64,000 nucleotides of DNA. Source: Chitinophaga oryzae. Its GTDB lineage: Bacteria > Bacteroidota > Bacteroidia > Chitinophagales > Chitinophagaceae. Position 1 is the first letter of the stretch; each line of letters opens with the position of its first letter. Positions 42,061 to 52,051 of the stretch are shown here, in pieces. The position numbers were made by a program, and so were the translations under genes. Location of the stretch: assembly GCF_012516375.2 (NCBI RefSeq), contig NZ_CP051204.2:2232001-2296000 (forward strand), written 5' to 3'. The notes below the pieces were generated by a model. The model did no database searches, was not told the origin of the DNA, and saw only the letters and a list, made by a program, of their open reading frames with translations.

Positions 42061-42082
42061 CCATCACTGGTCAGCTTTTTTT
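42049..42082. terminator. Bidirectional terminator between esterase and Oar-like receptor
   Basis: AGCTGACCA (42055-42063) pairs with TGGTCAGCT (42068-42076), with an A-tract on the left and a T-tract on the right, so it serves both converging genes. The esterase stop codon TGA lies in the stem. Confidence 0.9.
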
Positions 42083-42100
42083 ATGTGGATGAGATCCTGC

Positions 42101-45100
42101 TTATTTGAAAGTATATCTTATACCCACCTGGCTCTGCCAGCGGGCAGTCTGTAAGCCAATGTCATCGATCTGGGCAACGGTTTTGTTTTTCGCAGCCGGA
42201 CCGGTGTAGTTGAATTTCGGTGTGGTACCATCAGCTTCAAATCCAACGAAGTCGATCAGACCATAGTTGTTGTAGCTCATGCCGGTACGTGCAGTGTAAA
42301 GTCTGCCCCAATCTTTGTTGATCAGGTTACCGAGGTTGAAGATATCGAAAGTCAACTGCAGGGTATGTCTTACACCATTTTTCTGTTTGATGTAGAAATC
42401 CTGTGCCAGGTGAAGATCGAAGATGTTGGAGAACGGAGCTCTCACGCCGTTTCTTTCAACGTATTGACCTCTGCGGGAAGCCAGGTATTTATCGTTTTCG
42501 ATAAAGCTGTTCAGTCTGTTCCACTGATCAGCAGCAGATACTGTGTTGCCGCCAGCGTCTTTGTAGTCCACGAGGTGGATTTCGCTCGCATCTCTGGGAA
42601 CATACATGATGCTCAGACCAGCGTCGCCGGAGCCAGGCAGATCTTTGGTGATGTTCAGGTTGCCGGCATTGTCTCTGTAACCATAAGAGAAGCGGTCGCC
42701 ATTCTGGCCGGTATAAAACAGGCTGACAGTGGTCGCCATAAAGCCAGCGTATTCTTTTTTATAGGATACGGAAGCTACGATACGGGAACCGCCATCATAG
42801 ATAGAGTAAGCCATATCGAGGTCGTTTTTACCTCTTACGTTGGGCATACGCCACTGGGAAGAGTTCTGGGAAGACTGACCGTCGTTCAGGCCTTTTGCAC
42901 GGCTGAAAGTATAGGCAACATTGGCGCTCAGACCATTGCGGAAAGCTTTCTGCAACTGGGCGGTAAAGCTATAGGTGTAACCTTTGCTGGTATTTTCAGC
43001 GTAGTAGATGTTAGGATAAGCACCGAGGGTGTCAGTACCGATCTTTCTGTAAATAGGACGGTTGTCGCCACCATTGCCGGTAACAGTCTGGTTACCGTTC
43101 TTTACGTATGCCAGGTTGTAGTAGTTAACGTTGTTGAGGGTTTTGGTAAAGATACCTTCGAGGGTACCAACCATGCCCCAGGGCAGTTTTCTGTCAACAG
43201 CGAGGCTGGTTCTGAATACCTGCGGGAATTTGAAGTTTTTGGCAAACAGGTCGATCTGGCCGGAAGGAACAGCAGTGATAGAAGGCTGTTTGTCATAAGC
43301 CGGATTGAACACGATCGGCTGGTTACCCGGAGCGGTTGGTTTGGTAGGATCGTATTTTACGTCCATTTCACCGAGGGTCACACCATTATTGTTGTAAATG
43401 CCACCAACCCATACAAACGGAATGCGGCTGGTAAAGATACCGGCGCCACCGCGGATCTGGGTCCTCTGGTCACCGGTAACGTCCCAGTTAAAGGCGATAC
43501 GGGGAGAGAGGAGGATTTTGCTGTCAGGTTTTACACCGGTTCTGGCACCGTTCAGATCCCAGCCGGCAGCTTCCAGTTTAGGCAGTACGTTTTCGTTGAA
43601 ACCGGCATTTTCACGAGGTTTATCGAGGAAGATAGGCAGGTCGGCACGCAGACCATAAGACAGTTTGAAGTTGTCGCTGATCTGGTAATCGTCCTGAACA
43701 TATAAGCCGAGCTGCATGGCTTTTAATTTAGCAGCAGCTTTGGTGTCGTCGCCGATACCGTTGTCAACAGCAGAGAAAGTACGCTGGAAACGGATAGGGG
43801 ATTTATCGTTCAGAAAATCGTTCACGTTGGCGTAAGTATAGGCGCCGAAGTTATTTCTGATGAATACGTTGTTCAGATTGTAGTATTCGTTGCTGGTACC
43901 AATAGTGATGGTGTGTTTGCCTTTGTACAACTCAAAGTTGTCAGTCAGGGTGATCACATCCTGTTGCAGCAGGTTAGCTGCGGAGAATGCTTCAGAACCA
44001 AAACCGATAGATTCTTTGGTGATGAAGACGTTAGGGAAAGGGTTACCCATCACGCCACGATCGTCACGTACACGGTTTACACCGATCAGCAATGAGTTGG
44101 AGGCTCTGTTACCGAACATGCTTTTCAGCTCGGCGGTAGTAGCATTGGTCGTAGAAGGGAAGTAAACGCCTCTGTTGGCGTAAAAGATATTACGCTGGTT
44201 AGATACAGCAGGGCTGGTGCTTACACCTCTGTTGTACTGATGGCGGATGGTGAATTTGTGAACACTGTTGATGTTCCAGTCCAGGCGAACGAACAGTTTA
44301 GTACCGTCCAGTTTCCGGATGTTGCTTTCATATCCTCCGGGATCATAACCCATTTTCATCAGTTTGCCGCTGATAGCGTCCAGCTGGTCACGGCTGGCGG
44401 CATTAGCTTTCAGGCTGGCAGCATAAGTATCGTAACCGAAGTTCTGCGGTGTTTCGTCTTTCTGGAATTCTGCGTTTACGAAGTAGAACAGTTTATTTTT
44501 AATGATCGGGCCACCGATACGCAGACCGTAAGTCTGGGAGGTGAAGTCCGGCAGCTTTGGACGGTCAGCACCTTTGGTGTCTGTAGGTCTTTTACCAGCG
44601 AGGTCCTGGTTACGGAAGAAGTAGTAAGCAGAACCTTCTATGTTATTGGTACCGCTGCGGGTCACAGCATTGATGGAACCGCCGGCAAAACCACCTTGCT
44701 TTACGTCGAACGGAGAAACGTTGATGTTGATCTGATCGATAATGTCCACACTGAAAGGGGAAATACCAATCTGGCCACCGTTAGCACCATTGTCGGACAG
44801 ACCAAACACGTCGTTTTGTACGGCGCCGTCTACGAAGATAGCATTGTAACGGCTGTTGGTACCGGCAATAGAGATACCGTTGTTTCCGTTACCGTCTTTG
44901 GTCAGCCTTGCCTGAGGTGTTAAACGGGCAAAGTCCGTATAGTTACGGCCAACGGTAGGCAGGGCTTCAATCTGGGAGCGGCTGATCACTGTCTGGGCAC
45001 CTTTACGGTTTGGATCAAAGGCGTTGTTACGCTGTGCAACCACTTCTACTTGTTTGATTTCCCGGCTTTTGTCAGCCAGTTTAGCGTTCAGTTTAAACGT

Positions 45101-45421
45101 CTGGCCCAGCGCGAGCGAGATGTTGTCCTGGGAAAATTCGTTGAAGCCAATGTAGGAAATGGTTACCTTGTACGGGCCTCCTACGTTCATGTTTGGCAAA
45201 CGGTAGAAACCTTCGGCATCGGTTGTTGTACCATACTTGGTACCGGAAGGAAGGTGAATGGCAACTACTGTTGCACCGGGTAAACCAACATTGTCTGTAC
45301 CGGTCACCTTACCGTTCATACCAGAGGTCGTAACCTGTGCATAGGTAAAGATCGTTGTAAGTAATAAGGATAAGGTAAAGAGTAATTTTTTAAATCCCAT
45401 GATCAGAGAAGTTTGTTTCAT
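42101..45421 (-). CDS. Oar-like TonB-dependent outer membrane receptor
   Basis: 1106 residues from ATG 45421 (an internal ATG at 45400, MGFKKLLFTL, is an equally good start). Signal peptide to about residue 29; then a carboxypeptidase-regulatory-like domain (about 30-115, GKVTGTDNVGLPGATV and TTTDAEGFYRLPNMNVG), a plug with SRSQIEALPTVGRNYTDFARLTPQ (about 148-171), and a long beta-barrel whose ELEMENTS such as KLFYFVNAEFQKDE, SLLIGVNRVRDDRG and LSYGLRADLP are those of the OmpA-related Oar proteins first described in Myxococcus. It ends in IRYTFK, a typical barrel end. There is no SusD partner; the ligand is unknown, and related proteins occur with secretion or envelope genes. Confidence 0.92.
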   Translation of the reverse strand: MKQTSLIMGFKKLLFTLSLLLTTIFTYAQVTTSGMNGKVTGTDNVGLPGATVVAIHLPSGTKYGTTTDAEGFYRLPNMNVGGPYKVTISYIGFNEFSQDNISLALGQTFKLNAKLADKSREIKQVEVVAQRNNAFDPNRKGAQTVISRSQIEALPTVGRNYTDFARLTPQARLTKDGNGNNGISIAGTNSRYNAIFVDGAVQNDVFGLSDNGANGGQIGISPFSVDIIDQININVSPFDVKQGGFAGGSINAVTRSGTNNIEGSAYYFFRNQDLAGKRPTDTKGADRPKLPDFTSQTYGLRIGGPIIKNKLFYFVNAEFQKDETPQNFGYDTYAASLKANAASRDQLDAISGKLMKMGYDPGGYESNIRKLDGTKLFVRLDWNINSVHKFTIRHQYNRGVSTSPAVSNQRNIFYANRGVYFPSTTNATTAELKSMFGNRASNSLLIGVNRVRDDRGVMGNPFPNVFITKESIGFGSEAFSAANLLQQDVITLTDNFELYKGKHTITIGTSNEYYNLNNVFIRNNFGAYTYANVNDFLNDKSPIRFQRTFSAVDNGIGDDTKAAAKLKAMQLGLYVQDDYQISDNFKLSYGLRADLPIFLDKPRENAGFNENVLPKLEAAGWDLNGARTGVKPDSKILLSPRIAFNWDVTGDQRTQIRGGAGIFTSRIPFVWVGGIYNNNGVTLGEMDVKYDPTKPTAPGNQPIVFNPAYDKQPSITAVPSGQIDLFAKNFKFPQVFRTSLAVDRKLPWGMVGTLEGIFTKTLNNVNYYNLAYVKNGNQTVTGNGGDNRPIYRKIGTDTLGAYPNIYYAENTSKGYTYSFTAQLQKAFRNGLSANVAYTFSRAKGLNDGQSSQNSSQWRMPNVRGKNDLDMAYSIYDGGSRIVASVSYKKEYAGFMATTVSLFYTGQNGDRFSYGYRDNAGNLNITKDLPGSGDAGLSIMYVPRDASEIHLVDYKDAGGNTVSAADQWNRLNSFIENDKYLASRRGQYVERNGVRAPFSNIFDLHLAQDFYIKQKNGVRHTLQLTFDIFNLGNLINKDWGRLYTARTGMSYNNYGLIDFVGFEADGTTPKFNYTGPAAKNKTVAQIDDIGLQTARWQSQVGIRYTFK

Positions 45422-45821
45422 GGCGCAAAGGTGCCAAAAAAGTTTGGGAAAATTTTAACGCGGAATTAACAAATTGTTAAGTCGTGAAAGATCCTGTAAA
45501 CCTCGATAAAATTTTTTGATATCTTAACAGGTTAATTCGCATTTGCAGGATGTTTGTTCAGGAATTTCTAAAAAAATTATGAATCCTCAAATCGACCTAT
45601 TTACTAATGCATAAAATCGTTGTCCAGACTGAACTTTATTGGATATTAAGTTGTTACGCGCCAAACTTATTTCACTAATTTCTTATTTGTTAAAAGTTGA
45701 TTGTATAATTATCAAATCGCCAGTCAATTTTGCGGTTTCCGGACAGAATGTTTCCTTGCCCATTTCCCGTGTTTAAGTCGTAACTTTGCGGTCATTCAAC
45801 ATTGACCCGGAGGGATAATAT
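45422..45821. other. 400-bp divergent gap between Oar-like receptor and ribBA
   Basis: The gap is AT-rich. Near the receptor, TTAAC-AAATT-GTTAA (45466-45480) is a short palindrome that could be an operator. Near ribBA a promoter-like pair is present (separate entry). I looked for an FMN riboswitch (RFN element) upstream of ribBA and saw none of its conserved loops. Confidence 0.5.
45756..45788 (+). promoter_or_regulatory. Putative promoter of ribBA
   Basis: TTG (45756-45758) and TAACTTTG (45781-45788, an exact TAnnTTTG match) are 22 bases apart, and the ATG is 34 bases downstream. Confidence 0.55.
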
Positions 45822-47024
45822 ATGTTAGATACAATAGCAGCAGCAATAGAAGATATCAAGAACGGCAAACTGGTAATCGTAGTAGATGATGAGGACCGCG
45901 AGAATGAAGGTGACTTTATCACCGCAGCGCGTAATGTTACGCCGGAGATCATCAACTTTATGAGCACACACGGCCGTGGCCTGATCTGCGCTCCCCTGGC
46001 AGAAGAACGCTGCGAAGAACTGGGACTGGAACTGATGGTGAGAGACAATACCGCCCTGCATCAGACACCTTTCACCGTATCGGTAGACCTGCGCGGCCAC
46101 GGCTGCACTACCGGCATCTCCGCACACGACAGAGCCAAAACAGTACAAGCGCTGATCGATCCTAATATCAGACCGGAAGAACTCGGCAAGCCCGGGCACA
46201 TCTTCCCCTTAAAAGCCAAAACCGGCGGAGTCCTGCGCCGGGCTGGCCACACAGAAGCAACGATAGACCTGGCACGACTGGCAGGCTTTGAGCCCGCAGG
46301 CGTATTGGTAGAAATCATGAACGAAGACGGCTCCATGGCCCGCCTCCCACAACTGCGGGAAATAGCCGACAAATTCGACCTCAAACTGATCTCCATCCAG
46401 GACCTCATCTCCTACATGCTCAGCACCGAAACACTGATCGAAGAAGGTGTAAGGGTGCAAATGCCTACCAAATACGGCAACTTCGAACTGATCGCCTTCA
46501 AACAGCTGAATTCCGGCGAAATACACATGGCGCTCAAAAAAGGCGACTGGACCAAAGATGAACCGGTACTCGTACGCGTACACTCATCCTGCGTCACCGG
46601 AGATATCCTCCATTCCCTGCGCTGCGACTGTGGCGAACAGCTGCACGCTGCCATGCAAATGGTGGAAAAAGAAGGCAAAGGCCTCATTCTCTATATGAAC
46701 CAGGAAGGCCGCGGTATCGGTCTCATGAACAAACTCAAAGCCTATAAACTGCAGGAAGAAGGCCTCGACACCGTCGAAGCCAACCTGGAACTTGGCTTTA
46801 AAATGGATGAACGCGACTACGGCGTCGGCGCCCAGATCCTGCGGCACCTGAACATCACCAAACTCCGCCTCATCACCAACAACCCGCGCAAACGCGCCGG
46901 CCTCAGCGGTTACGGCCTCGAGGTGATCGAAAACGTACCCATCGAAATACATCCCAACCCGTACAATGAAAATTACCTGCGGACTAAAAGGGACAAACTG
47001 GGCCACGAAATCCTGAAAGGCTGA
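45822..47024 (+). CDS. ribBA: Bifunctional DHBP synthase / GTP cyclohydrolase II
   Basis: 400 residues in two enzymes of riboflavin synthesis. The N-terminal half (about 1-200) makes 3,4-dihydroxy-2-butanone 4-phosphate from ribulose 5-phosphate: [17 protein letters not shown] (25-41), [14 protein letters not shown] and [16 protein letters not shown]. The C-terminal half (about 210-400) converts [27 protein letters not shown] with the three zinc Cys, and [11 protein letters not shown] with the catalytic Arg/Tyr region. It is a stand-alone gene with its own promoter and terminator. No FMN riboswitch is visible, so regulation is by other means. Confidence 0.96.
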   Translation: MLDTIAAAIEDIKNGKLVIVVDDEDRENEGDFITAARNVTPEIINFMSTHGRGLICAPLAEERCEELGLELMVRDNTALHQTPFTVSVDLRGHGCTTGISAHDRAKTVQALIDPNIRPEELGKPGHIFPLKAKTGGVLRRAGHTEATIDLARLAGFEPAGVLVEIMNEDGSMARLPQLREIADKFDLKLISIQDLISYMLSTETLIEEGVRVQMPTKYGNFELIAFKQLNSGEIHMALKKGDWTKDEPVLVRVHSSCVTGDILHSLRCDCGEQLHAAMQMVEKEGKGLILYMNQEGRGIGLMNKLKAYKLQEEGLDTVEANLELGFKMDERDYGVGAQILRHLNITKLRLITNNPRKRAGLSGYGLEVIENVPIEIHPNPYNENYLRTKRDKLGHEILKG

Positions 47025-47050
47025 TATAATATTATATAGATAAACACTGA

Positions 47051-47081
47051 TCCCGGAGCAGGCCGCTCCGGGATTTTTTTT
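47051..47081. terminator. Terminator of ribBA
   Basis: TCCCGGAGC (47051-47059) / GCTCCGGGA (47065-47073), a 9-bp perfect stem followed by eight T. It lies 27 bases after the stop. Confidence 0.92.
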
Positions 47082-47101
47082 GCCCCGGAACTTCAGCCCG
47101 G
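47082..47101. repeat. Single REP-like element
   Basis: GCCCCGGAACTTCAGCCCGG shares the core CCCGGNNCTTCAG and the GC-rich ends of the pair at 25997-26058. It lies between the ribBA terminator and the stop of the tamB gene. Similarity is moderate, so assignment to the same family is tentative. Confidence 0.4.
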
Positions 47102-47102
47102 A

Positions 47103-50100
47103 TTATTTCTTTTCGGTGGAATCTTCCTTCGGCTTCAGCGCAGCGGCCTTGCGGAGTGAATCCATGAGCGGGGTACGGCTGCGGCGCTGATTATTGAACA
47201 GCTCCCCGAGACGGTTGAACTCACGGATGTAGGAAATGCCCACCCCGGATTTCGTACGGTTGTTGAGGTTATATACGTCGTAATCCGATTTACTGAAGGC
47301 GTTGATACGGAAACGGCCGTCCGGCGTCAGCAGATACTCGATCCGGAAGTCGCCGGCAAAACGGTTGGCGTTGGCGGAGGTGGATGACTTGCCCCAGTCG
47401 TAGTCGCCACCGGCATACAACCGGAAACGGTTGTTGAACAGGGTACTGGTAATACCGGCGCTCACCTGGTTACGGTCTACGGAACTGTTATCGGCAGTGC
47501 CGCCAGGCCCGCCTACGTTATATGCGCGGTAGTTCACATTGACACCGATACCGCTGCCTTTGAGCAGTGCGCCGGTAATATTGTTGAGGATAGCGGAAGC
47601 CTGGGCGGACAAGGCCTGTCCCACGCTGTTTTTACCGGTAATACCCACGTTGGCGGCGGCATTGGTGGTGGCATCGTCCGGCAGGAACTGGTTGAACAGC
47701 AACAGCCCGTACATCTGCAGCAACGCTTTGTTCTGGTCGTTGTTGATCTCCTTCAGCTTGGCAGCTACACCACTCTCGTAGGAAAGGCTGCCCACGTCCG
47801 GCAGCTCAATGGTATAAGAGATGTCCGGTTTCATCAGCGCCCCGCGCAGGTTGATCAGCACGTCCACCCGCTCGGTACGGGTAGCCAGCTTGTCGTTGGA
47901 GCTGACGGTGGCAGCCTGCCCCAGCAGGTTATACAGGCTCACTTTGGGCAACGAATACTTGGCGGTGATATTCACCTTGGCCTCCTGTGGATCGCCATTC
48001 CAGGTGATGGTACTGTTCTTTTCTATGTCAAACTTCCAGCTGGTCAGGCGCTGGAACGTGAAATTGTAAGACCCGTTGTTGATCTCGTAGTTGCCGAACA
48101 TACTGAAATCCCCTTCTGTATTGGCAATGATCTGCAGGTTACCGCTGCCGTTGGCGGAGATGATATCCCCGGTGGTAGCGTCAAGGATCACATCTATCTG
48201 GGCATCCGGATTGGCGGCGATGTCCAGCTTCACCGTCAGTTTGGTATTGTCTTTCTTCCGCTTGTTCTCCTTGATCTCTGTACCATAGCTTTTGAAGATG
48301 ATATAATCGTATTTGCCAATGTCTTTACTGTCAGACATCGGCAGATAAAAATGTGTGCCCTTCAGCGGCCGCGCCAGGATATGCATCTGCATATCGTTGA
48401 GGGGGCCGGAGAAATAAACCTTGCCATCTGCCAGTACATCCCCGTAAAACAGGTCGCTGCTGGCGGACGTGGTGTTAAGGAACAGGAAATTGCGGCCGGT
48501 GACATCAAAGTCGAAATTCAGTTTGTTGAAGTGATCATGGCTGATATACCCGCTGGCGTTGCCTTTGGTGCCATATTTATCAATAACGGCGAAATTGCCG
48601 AATTCTATCAGGTTATCATCAATATTGACATTGAGCTGCGGTATTTTATAACGCGTGCCAAGGTAGTCCACCGTCACGCCAACGGTGTCCAGCCGGAGGC
48701 TGCCGCGCATGGAAGGCAGGTCCGTAGTACCGGTTATATTCACCTTGCCTGTCACGGCGCCGGTTAAATCGGAAACATACCCTGCGAGGTATTTGCTCAG
48801 CAGGTTGATGGACATGGTATTGAAATCCACGGCAGCGTCGATATCCTTGTTGGTGGCGGAAAGACCGATTTTACCCTGCGCCTGGAAGTTCTTGCCCTCG
48901 TTGTCGGATTTCACCAGGAAAGTGGCGGTGCCGGTGCGATGCAGATAAGTACCGTCTATATTCAGCATGCCGATGGAATCGTTGTCTATCCGCAGCTCCC
49001 GGGTACGCAGCGCAGCGGTTACATCCAGGTCCTGCGTTGGATCGGTGATATGAATAGTCCCGTCGGTAATACCTTCAATACGGGTGGTGATCAGCTGGGA
49101 AGGAATCACATCCGGCAGGTTCAGGTTTTTCAGCGTCACGATAAACCGCGATTCGTCCGGGTTGAATTCATTGGTCTCCACCGTGATGCTCTGATCGTTG
49201 CGGGTAACCCGCAGATTATGCACGGTAAGAAAATCCTTGCTCCAGAATATTTCATTGCCCGGTGTTACATTCCATTGCCGCTCGTTGACGGTAAAGGCGC
49301 TGTTGAGGAAATTGACTTTCACGCCCTGGTGAACGGTCACCACGCGCGCATAGAAACCATCCAGCGAAGAGGTGTCCTGCGCCTGCAGGTCTACTTTGAG
49401 ATAAGAGGTGTCGTTGCCGGAGCTGGCCAGTATCAGCGGGTTTTGCAGGACAGTGTTGTTGCCGGACAATACCCTGGCGATGCTGGTGCTGATATTGACT
49501 TTGTTGAAATTACCTTCTCCTTTTACCTGCAGCTCCTGTACCCGGTACCCGAGATAACCGGCTTCCGGGACGTTGATGTTGAGCGACAGGTTGCCGCCAT
49601 TCATGGTATTAAGACCGCCCTGCACAGACGAGTTGTCGAAGCCGGTAAATTTATTGGTAAAGCCTTTCAGCAGCTTCTCCACTTCACCGAACTGGAAAGC
49701 GAAGGTGAAATTTTCCTGTATGTCTGCCCGCGTTGGCGCAAGGAAGTAGCTGGGATAGTATTTGTACAACAACAGTTGGAAAGCGTCCGGCAGCTCCATC
49801 AGCTTGTAAGAGCCCTTGACATAACCGCTTACCTCGCTGCCGTTCAGGCTCAGCACCTTCTGGTTGTCCTGCATATGGGTGGCTACGCGGAGGGAATCGA
49901 ACTCCAGCCGCTTACCGTCTTTATATACAGACACTTCATGCATACGGGCGGTACCATCGAAGTTGTCGATGTTATTACCGGCAAAGTTCAGGTCCAGCTT
50001 GGCCTGCAGGGTAACGGAATCTTCCACGATATGCAACGCTTTCAGGTCCGCCCTGCGGAGGTCTGAATGGAAATTGAATACCGGCAGCGCCTCGTTGAAA

Positions 50101-51908
50101 TCAATGGTGCCGGCAAAATCCATATCCAGGTTGGGATCTTTGGACGCCAGGGAGCCATTGAAGAACTTGCGGCTCATGGTGCCATTGGTTTTGATATTAC
50201 GGTACGTGTAACCGAACAGGCTGATTTCCTGCACGTCGGCGTCTACGCTGGCTTTCAGTGTCTTGAAGTTAAAACCGGCGCCGTCTACTTTGGCGTTGAG
50301 CGTGAGGGTAGACAGGTTACTGTTGTCGAAGAGCGTGCCTACATCAAAGCCGGTGGTGGTGAGGCTTCCGGAGTAAACGGGTACGTCGCGGCTGGTTTTG
50401 AAGTTAAGGTCGGAGCTGAGTTTGCCCAGGTTGGTCTGAAACTGGCCATAGGCCACAAAGTCATTGATAAAGCCGGTATAACTTCCCTGAAAACGGATGG
50501 AGGTCAGCTTGTCCATGCGGATGGCTTTCACGTCTTTGACGATTGGCATGATCTGCATAACATCCGCACCGGTGGTGACCAGTTCTTCTGTATGAAAATC
50601 GATAAAGGTCTCGTAAATATCCGGCAGGCCGCGCATCTCGATACTGCCTTTGAGACGGGTGGTGGATCCGGCTTCCAGTTCTATCTCGGATGCTTTCAGG
50701 TTGCTCACGGGGCCACGGGCTTTACCGGTGAGGGTTATTTCTTTTTTCCAGGTGGAAAGGGGTGGCGCAAAAAAGGCGATATCGTCGGATGATAGCCTGC
50801 AATCCTTAAACCGCGCCTGCATGAACACATTGTTCACATAGTCGTTCATGTCGCTGATATCGGAGTACTGCATGGTAAAGTAGTCACCGATATGACTGCG
50901 GTTCGTTTGCAGGTCCAGCCGGGAGAACTCCATTTCCACGGGAGACATTTTAAAACGGCTGGTGAGTTTTTTCACTTCAAAGCCTGAACGTTCTTTGGTG
51001 CTGAGCGTCAGGTCGCCGATGATACTGTCCTTTACCAGGCTGGTATTGGTGAGGGACAGGTTGATCTCCCCGAAGCGGATATGGTTGGGGGCAAAGTAGC
51101 CCGGCTCCACTTTGGTGCTGTCATCGGGCATGTCCACGCCCAGCATACCATTGCGGATATGCAGTTCTTTCAGCAGCAATTTCCAGTTGCCATAATTCCA
51201 GCGAAGTTCGCCGGAGGCAGTGCTGTCCGGGACCGGGTTGCCTGTGAGCTGCGGCCGCTTATGCCGCAGCGGCGAGGAAGAGTAGCTGCTGATAATAAAG
51301 TAAGGGTTGTCGAGAAACAGCTCCTGGATATCGATGTTATGCCTCTGCAGATCGAGGTTTTTAGCATCGAGAAAAATGCGTTTGGCGTAGCCGCGCATGT
51401 CTTCGCCTACCCAGGCGTCAATCTGATTGATACGGATATTGCGGAGATCTATTTTTTTGAGGTCGAGGGAGATGCCTTTGGAAGGGGTTTGAGGTTTGGA
51501 ACGGGGCGGGCCGGAAAAAGCTTCTTCGAGGAAGTGGTAATTCCAGACAGAATCATTGCGTGGCCGCAGCAGGTTTACCTGCGCATCTTCCAGTCCAACG
51601 AATTTGATAACGGGTTTATCCTGAAAAAAGAACCAGTCAGTAATGCGCACCTGCAACTTGCCCGCGTACAGGAGGGTGTCTTTGCGCTGATCCTCGATGA
51701 GTGCTCCCTCCAGCTGCATACTGTTGAACAGCCGTAACGTGACGCGGTTTATTTCGACCCGTGTGTGGAGCTGATCGGACAAACGCGATGTCACCTCCCT
51801 CACCAACAGGTTCTGGACAGCGGGTATATTGACTAATACTCCCACCAGAATGATCAGGCCTAACAAACACAGTAAAATGATAGTTAGTATTTTCCGAACT
51901 TTTTTCAG
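47103..51908 (-). CDS. tamB: TamB-like (AsmA/DUF490) translocation-and-assembly or lipid-transport protein; probable CTG start
   Basis: 1601 residues if started at CTG (51906-51908). The first TTG (51864-51866) would begin within the N-terminal membrane helix and drop its basic leader, whereas CTG gives [M]KKVRKILTIILLCLLGLIILVGVLVNIP in two parts, the usual N-terminus of bacteroidetal TamB. The long middle is beta-taco repeats without catalytic motifs; the TamB/DUF490 C-terminal domain (about 1250-1590) includes IEFGNFAVIDKYGTKGNASGYI, ANPDAQIDVILDA, GNYEINNGSYNFTFQRL and DVLINLRGALMKPDISYTIELPDV. It should form a periplasm-spanning bridge for phospholipids or outer-membrane protein assembly. 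Its tail ends LRKAAALKPKEDSTEKK. No ATG exists nearby in frame. Confidence 0.9.
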   Translation of the reverse strand: MKKVRKILTIILLCLLGLIILVGVLVNIPAVQNLLVREVTSRLSDQLHTRVEINRVTLRLFNSMQLEGALIEDQRKDTLLYAGKLQVRITDWFFFQDKPVIKFVGLEDAQVNLLRPRNDSVWNYHFLEEAFSGPPRSKPQTPSKGISLDLKKIDLRNIRINQIDAWVGEDMRGYAKRIFLDAKNLDLQRHNIDIQELFLDNPYFIISSYSSSPLRHKRPQLTGNPVPDSTASGELRWNYGNWKLLLKELHIRNGMLGVDMPDDSTKVEPGYFAPNHIRFGEINLSLTNTSLVKDSIIGDLTLSTKERSGFEVKKLTSRFKMSPVEMEFSRLDLQTNRSHIGDYFTMQYSDISDMNDYVNNVFMQARFKDCRLSSDDIAFFAPPLSTWKKEITLTGKARGPVSNLKASEIELEAGSTTRLKGSIEMRGLPDIYETFIDFHTEELVTTGADVMQIMPIVKDVKAIRMDKLTSIRFQGSYTGFINDFVAYGQFQTNLGKLSSDLNFKTSRDVPVYSGSLTTTGFDVGTLFDNSNLSTLTLNAKVDGAGFNFKTLKASVDADVQEISLFGYTYRNIKTNGTMSRKFFNGSLASKDPNLDMDFAGTIDFNEALPVFNFHSDLRRADLKALHIVEDSVTLQAKLDLNFAGNNIDNFDGTARMHEVSVYKDGKRLEFDSLRVATHMQDNQKVLSLNGSEVSGYVKGSYKLMELPDAFQLLLYKYYPSYFLAPTRADIQENFTFAFQFGEVEKLLKGFTNKFTGFDNSSVQGGLNTMNGGNLSLNINVPEAGYLGYRVQELQVKGEGNFNKVNISTSIARVLSGNNTVLQNPLILASSGNDTSYLKVDLQAQDTSSLDGFYARVVTVHQGVKVNFLNSAFTVNERQWNVTPGNEIFWSKDFLTVHNLRVTRNDQSITVETNEFNPDESRFIVTLKNLNLPDVIPSQLITTRIEGITDGTIHITDPTQDLDVTAALRTRELRIDNDSIGMLNIDGTYLHRTGTATFLVKSDNEGKNFQAQGKIGLSATNKDIDAAVDFNTMSINLLSKYLAGYVSDLTGAVTGKVNITGTTDLPSMRGSLRLDTVGVTVDYLGTRYKIPQLNVNIDDNLIEFGNFAVIDKYGTKGNASGYISHDHFNKLNFDFDVTGRNFLFLNTTSASSDLFYGDVLADGKVYFSGPLNDMQMHILARPLKGTHFYLPMSDSKDIGKYDYIIFKSYGTEIKENKRKKDNTKLTVKLDIAANPDAQIDVILDATTGDIISANGSGNLQIIANTEGDFSMFGNYEINNGSYNFTFQRLTSWKFDIEKNSTITWNGDPQEAKVNITAKYSLPKVSLYNLLGQAATVSSNDKLATRTERVDVLINLRGALMKPDISYTIELPDVGSLSYESGVAAKLKEINNDQNKALLQMYGLLLFNQFLPDDATTNAAANVGITGKNSVGQALSAQASAILNNITGALLKGSGIGVNVNYRAYNVGGPGGTADNSSVDRNQVSAGITSTLFNNRFRLYAGGDYDWGKSSTSANANRFAGDFRIEYLLTPDGRFRINAFSKSDYDVYNLNNRTKSGVGISYIREFNRLGELFNNQRRSRTPLMDSLRKAAALKPKEDSTEKK

Positions 51909-51931
51909 GCAGCAAAAGTTTATCCGGCAAA

Positions 51932-52050
51932 AATAGGGGTTATTTAGGGATTTTTTGATTTGCGATTTAGGGATTTAAAGGAGAGCTTGGGCGGACCATT
52001 CAATCAAAAAATCGTAAATCAAAAAATCGTAAATCACAAAATCCCTAAAT
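51932..52050. repeat. AGGGATTTTTTGATTT-type inverted array (locus 1)
   Basis: Left half GGGGTTATTTAGGGATTTTTTGATTTGCGATTTAGGGATTT (51935-51976), then about 30 bases, then AATCAAAAAATCGTAAATCAAAAAATCGTAAATC and AAAATCCCTAAAT (52001-52050), which is inverted to the first half. The array spans from the TraB/GumN stop (52052) to about 24 bases before the tamB start, filling the whole gap. Confidence 0.8.
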
Positions 52051-52051
52051 G

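Noticed and set aside
45422..45821. FMN riboswitch upstream of ribBA
   Set aside because: The conserved loops of the RFN element (for example the GGGGCAGGGT-like block) are not found; the region is AT-rich and has no such structure.
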